Both the position numbers and the translations under genes were made by a program. From positions 16,120,001-16,184,000 of the forward strand of contig OX637344.1 in NCBI GenBank assembly GCA_951799405.1: a stretch of DNA of 64,000 nucleotides. The letters run 5' to 3'. Positions 44,601 to 50,600 of the stretch are shown in pieces; within the stretch, counting starts at the first letter, position 1, and the number at the start of each line of letters is the position of its first letter. This stretch comes from Agapetus fuscipes (taxonomy: Eukaryota > Arthropoda > Insecta > Trichoptera > Glossosomatidae). Under the pieces are notes generated by a model. The model worked only from the letters and a program-made list of their open reading frames with translations. It made no database searches and had not been told where the DNA came from.

Positions 44601-47600
44601 CAGCGAGGAAGGGCTGCCAACCTGTAGAGACAAAGCACAACACTGAGCAGCCAACTATCTAACAACCAGCAGTCAGCTCGCCAAAACTAAATCATACTGG
44701 CATCCATTAAGTTATAATATATAGTGGAGTCAAAAGTATTTAGACACTGTATCTGTTTCAAGCTACCTCAACACAAATCTTTGTTTTTTAGAAAGAGAAC
44801 AATGATACTTTGAGTGCTGGAGAAATGTTTTCCTGGATCTGTTGCCGTGGTCTATGGGAGCTGTAACTTCCGGACATTTCGCACATGTCTACGATAGGCT
44901 TCTCCAGCTTGAAAGTGAAATAATGAAGATGATCTTAATGGAACTGTATTTTCCATTATTTATAAGGTGTTCAAGAATGAAGATACATTGGCTTACTCTT
45001 TCAGAATGTTTCACTCTCTCTGCAATCTCTGTAAATGTCTGTGAAAATCATAGTTTTCATCAAGATCATCTTCATCATCACACTTTACGCTAAAGAAGCC
45101 CATGGTAGGCTTGGGAGAAACGTCCGGAAGCTCCAGCTCCCATAGACCATGGCAACTGATCCCGGAAAACATCTCTCCAGCACTCCGTATTCATATCCGA
45201 AGATTAATATCCGAAACATCCCTAATGCATACATAGCTTGTTTAATGGCATACAAAGCAAACGCCATGCAATATCACTAGGAGGTAGCAGTACAGACCTG
45301 AGATATGGACTGCTTGACAAAGGACAGGTAGGTCTTCAGGGTCCTGATGCCGGCTGAAGTAGAGGCGTTGCAACATCACTATGTGAGAAAGGAGCAGTAC
45401 AGACCTGAGATATGGACTGCTTGACAAAGGACAGGTAGGTCTTCAGGGTCCTGATGCCGGCTGAAGTAGAGGCGTTGCAGTCCAGAGCCAGCACCTGGAA
45501 CCAAGGGCGTATCCAGGATCAAAACTAGAGGGGGGGGCAAGCTTTGAAAAATTGGAAATCACCAATTCAGCATGTCCCTAACTGTGTGAAAGCGTTCATA
45601 CACCTACTGACTTCTATCAGGCTTATTTATTTTAAATTACAAAAGATAAGAGAGCGCTGTTTTTGTGTGTGTCACACCTCAAGGGCCCTCTCCGATCTCG
45701 GATAATCTAATCTAATCTAAGTTGCAAAGATATTATATAGGGCTCTTGAGGTGTGATACACACAAAAACAGCGCTCACCAAATCAATCATCCTAATATTA
45801 TTATTATTATTATATGTTACATTGGAGATTCACATTACATGCATTCTCACAACCAGACACATACAAGTTCGCGCTTGCACATGCCTCATATGAACCTACA
45901 ACATAAAAACCAAATCTCAAATGGACATACACCCTGCAACTCTTGCTGTCCTTCCCTGAGACAGGGGTGACATTGGCAAAGTGAACCATTTTTACAGCAT
46001 GGGTGGTCAGCCGCATACCAACCTATAAGTCAAGGATAAGATTTTTTAAAAAGGTGTGTCTTGAGTGCTCCGCGAAATACACCCACAGAGTTCTTCACTC
46101 CGGGTGGCAGTCTGTTCCACTCCACCGGACCCGCAACACGGAAAGCGCTGTCTCTGAAATTTGTATGAATCTTACGGCGTGGCTGAACCAAATTGACTAC
46201 TCCATTGCCCGCGGATCTGAGTGTCTGCCTCCTCACACCCATCACAACAGGCGAAATCATACCAGTCAGATAAGGTGGATCCAAGCCATTGATGGCTTTA
46301 TATACCATCAGATAATCGCGGTAGACCACCCTCTCCGGGAAACGAAGCCAATGTAGTTTTTTTAACAGCGGAGTGATGTGAGCGAATTTGGACATCCCGA
46401 ATATGAGCCTTGCTGCCGAATTCAACACAGATTGAAAACGGTTGAACTACTTCTTCGGCTGACCAATATAAAGCGCTCAGCTATAATCAATCCGAGACAT
46501 CACAAACGCACTCACCAGGGCTTAACAGCATCCGATAGTATGTATCAATGCTCCTCTATGTTATTTACTCAATGCGCTTACCTGTGGCAGGATCTTGAAG
46601 TAGGGCTTGAAGTGCTGGCTAAGTTGCTGCATGAGGGTGTCTCCCGCGGGATAGACGTACTCTCCCTGAGGAGTCCTGTGGGCGCGCAGGTCTGCATGGC
46701 TGCCCACCAGGACCACCCGCCCCAGGCCACCTGCACACAGCACAAACAACAACAGGCTATCACTCATACATGAGGGTACAAAGACATACAAAGAGTATAT
46801 TATATAGTGTACCTGGGGCGGTGGAAGGTGACAGTTCAGAGAGGATGAAGATGAGCCAGAACATGCACTATATGTGTTGCATGGTTAGAGTATATGAGTA
46901 GTCCAATTGCAAACAGCGCTATGTTAAAAAAAGTTTTTTTTACGAAATTCAATAAAAACATCTACTAGTTAAGTTATTGAAGAAAATGTTGTTACATTAT
47001 AATAATTCTACAGTGGTATTGTTTAGAAATTATTTTATTATAAAAAATGAAATCTCGGTATTATATAATTCTTGTAATTTGAATATTAAAATTGAACATA
47101 GCAAGTTCTGCAAAAGTATTTGTAACATAGACATTTTTGCAGTTGTATGGAATTAACATAGACAGTTTTGAATCAGTAAGTCTTAAAACTAAGCCTCTCT
47201 TAGTCTTAATCTCTCTTTCAATATTGCCAAATATACGGTCAGGGGGCAAGAAAGAATGCCCAACTACCGGAAATATAATTGTTATTTTTTTAATTTGATT
47301 TGGAGCTTTTGTTTTACAGGCAAGATGGCGGGATTTGCACGAGGATGTTGGTGTCTTAGCGCCATTTGCAAGTGAACAGTAACATAGACAGTTTTGAAAG
47401 TGGATTGTCAAATATCATAGCGACTTTTGCAAGAGTATACCGTATTAAGCCTCAAATTATACGTAACGTAGTGAGTTTTTGAATAGTGTAATAAAATACA
47501 CAAAAGCATTTTTTTAAATCCAATATAATGACATCAAAAACAAAAAAAAAATTTTTTTTAACATAGCGCTGTTTGCAATTGGACTACTCATATATTCTAC

Positions 47601-50600
47601 CTGGGGCGGTGCAGGGCGACAGCTTGGAGAGGATGAAGATGAGCCAGAACATGCACTATATGTGTTGCTTGGTAAGAGTATGTATATATATTGTACCTGG
47701 GGCGGTGCAGGGCGACAGTTTGGAGAGGATGAAGTTGAGCCAGAACATGCACTGCTGCAGCTGGACGCTGTACGGCTTCTCCAGGTTGAACATCACCACA
47801 TAGACATTAAGCAGAGCATACTTGCTCCGGTCAAACACATGGGGCTTGGTGGGGTGCTCGCTGGGTGCGCAGCTGATGCTGGTGATGACATTGTCGTTGG
47901 CCGCCGTGTACTTGGCGATGTCGGAGGACATGCACTTGGTGAGGGAGCGGCGCGCCATGGCCTGGGAGAAGGTGGGGGACGGGGGCGGGATGGAGGCGTC
48001 GCTGAGGAAGTGGTGGTAGATCTGGAAGTAGCACTCCTGCCCAGAGAAGTCCCACACTGTCACGTCACCCACACCACTGATGTCCATCTGGAAACATAAC
48101 AGCATTCATCAACAGTATTCAATGGCGGTTTTAGCAGTATCAGCACCCTGGGCGATTTTAAAGGCACCCCCTAATATTCAAATCCTTACGAAAAATATAT
48201 AAAAGAGCGAACGGATGGGCAAATGAAAAAAATATTGACATTTCAATATATTTTTTACAAAAGGTGTTGACAGGTATGTCTCAAGAAACATCAAATCATC
48301 AATTCAATCATCGACGGGGTGGGGGAGAGGGGTTAGAAATGACTCCCAGAAAAAGGGATATTAGTCGCGAGTGGAGAACATATTCATTCATCTCACAATC
48401 ATCATTGACTAGGGGATTGCATGTGGTGTTCAACAAGGTTCCCATCTTGGACCGCTTTTATTCAATATTTATATATTTTTGGTAGTGCACTCTGCATCAT
48501 TTACAATATGCAAATGATACTAATTTTTATTCCAGGATAGATAGAATATGGAGTCAAAGCTCAGGGAGCTGTGCCTGTGGGTGACATCCATCTCTGTGTG
48601 ACTGCTAGTTAAGTTGGCACTAGTAGGCAGGTCGGTGTTCGCGCGAATCAGCCTACCACCACCTTCAGAAAGGGACTGAAGACAATGCTTTTTTTTAGAA
48701 GCCATGGCGCCCTTGAGATGGTCCTGGACCATTAAATGGCGCCACAGGAAAGAAATCATCCATCATCATCACTGTAAGATCAGTAGTCACCTGATGCACT
48801 TCCACTCCCTTGGTTGGAGCATAGTCAGCAGTGGAGCAGGAGTCAAAGCTCAGGGAGCTGTGTCTGTGGGTGACATCCATCTCTATGTGGCTGCTCTGGC
48901 AGGGAGAGGATGGCCGCGCTGGAATGCAACACACATCACATGCAGACATTTCATGTTCCATTTTATAAAATTCTTGGCTTCCAAGTTATGGAAGATTTAA
49001 AGCGGTTCAAGGCAGAAATCAATAGTCAAGGATCAAACAAGGTTTGACAAGAAGCTAATGTGGTGGTAATGATCTTAATTAGTGAGTTAGATGTGTTGAT
49101 TTGTATCGAGGAAGTGAACCTTTTATACCAAAGATGAAGTTAGTTGTATGTGTTATCCAAAGATGTCACTTTTAAACAGCATTAGAGACAGAAATTTATG
49201 TGGCTTTTATATTTCACAAAATTATCTCTCTCTTTTTGATGGAAGCTACATCTAAATCTCTTATTAGACTCAAGTGCTGCACTTATAACACTTTTTTAAA
49301 AGAAATCCTGTGCAGGAGCCTCCCTACATTTCAGAGACTCTAGAAGACTTGTATCATGCAGTTGCACATTGTTGGATGTATGGAGAAAACGTATGGAATG
49401 TGGCATCAATTTAAGAACCTAAAATTGTATGAGATGAGCTAGATTAGATTAGATGAGCTACACTACATCTGTTGTTGAGTGAGGAAGACCTCCTGAAGAG
49501 CGCGTGCAGCAGGCCCGCATTCAGGGAAGCGGCGAGGGCTGACTTCCCGGCCCCGCTGTGCCCCACGAGTCTCAGCTGCACGCGGGACACGGCTCTTCCG
49601 GACCACAGCAGCTGGCTGCGGAGGGCCCCACAGCTGTACCCACACGCCCTGCAACATGCAACATGTAGCTTGAAAAAAACCTGTTTGATCAGAAAACACG
49701 GAAAAATAAATTTTAGAATCAATTAAAATGAAAATGCGAACAGTCATACGCATTAGTTATTCAAAAACAAAAATCCTAAGGGCATATCACATATTTCCAC
49801 TTGCAGACTTTTGAATTCATGAACAATGTCAGGGATAAATTCAAAGTTGGATGACGTCTATGATTGATAGTCACCCTTTATGCAAGTTTAAACTTGACAC
49901 CTATGCGTGTCACCCACAGTTGAAGGGTTAAAAAAATAAACCAAATATGTATAAGTAGAATAAGTATTTGTATTACCGCAGCTTATCCAGGAGGTCAGCG
50001 ATGTGGTTGTGGCCATACTTCAGGGCAGTGATGTCAGCCTTGATGCCGTCTCCGTTGCGCTGATCCAGCTTGCACCCATAGAAGCACAACAGCCTGGGAA
50101 TAGAATGCACTTTGTCAACACCAACAACTTTATCATATACAGAGACGTGAGTGAAACATCCAGAAGCTCCAGCTCCAATAGACCAGAGCTGGCAGTCTCA
50201 TCACCTTGGTAATTCTTACCTACCGAATATTGGTAATATTTGTTTGAAGACTAATCAGCTGATCACTTACGGCCATCTAGGATTGACAGGTCTTTATACA
50301 AATATTACCGATATTTGGTAGGAAAGAATTACCGTGGTGATGAGACTTTCAGCACAGGGCAACAGATTTTGAAGGGCAAATCTCCAGTGGGCTTATTGGC
50401 CTAAAGCCCTGGATTACCATTTAATCTACGAAAGAGTTAAAAATATTATTGAATGTTTTTTAAAGTAAGCATTGAGAATAAATCGGAACAGAACCTGTGA
50501 CTCGCACGAAAACTTGTTTGTATCGAACATCACTTATGCTGACTCAATTGAAAAGGATGAATCTTTTACAGTTACTACATTACCACTAGGGGTGACCGGT

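Noticed and set aside
47656..48105. Plus-strand 145-codon frame over DAPK-like exon 8
   Set aside because: Antisense shadow; the minus strand has WDFSGQE and correct splice phases.
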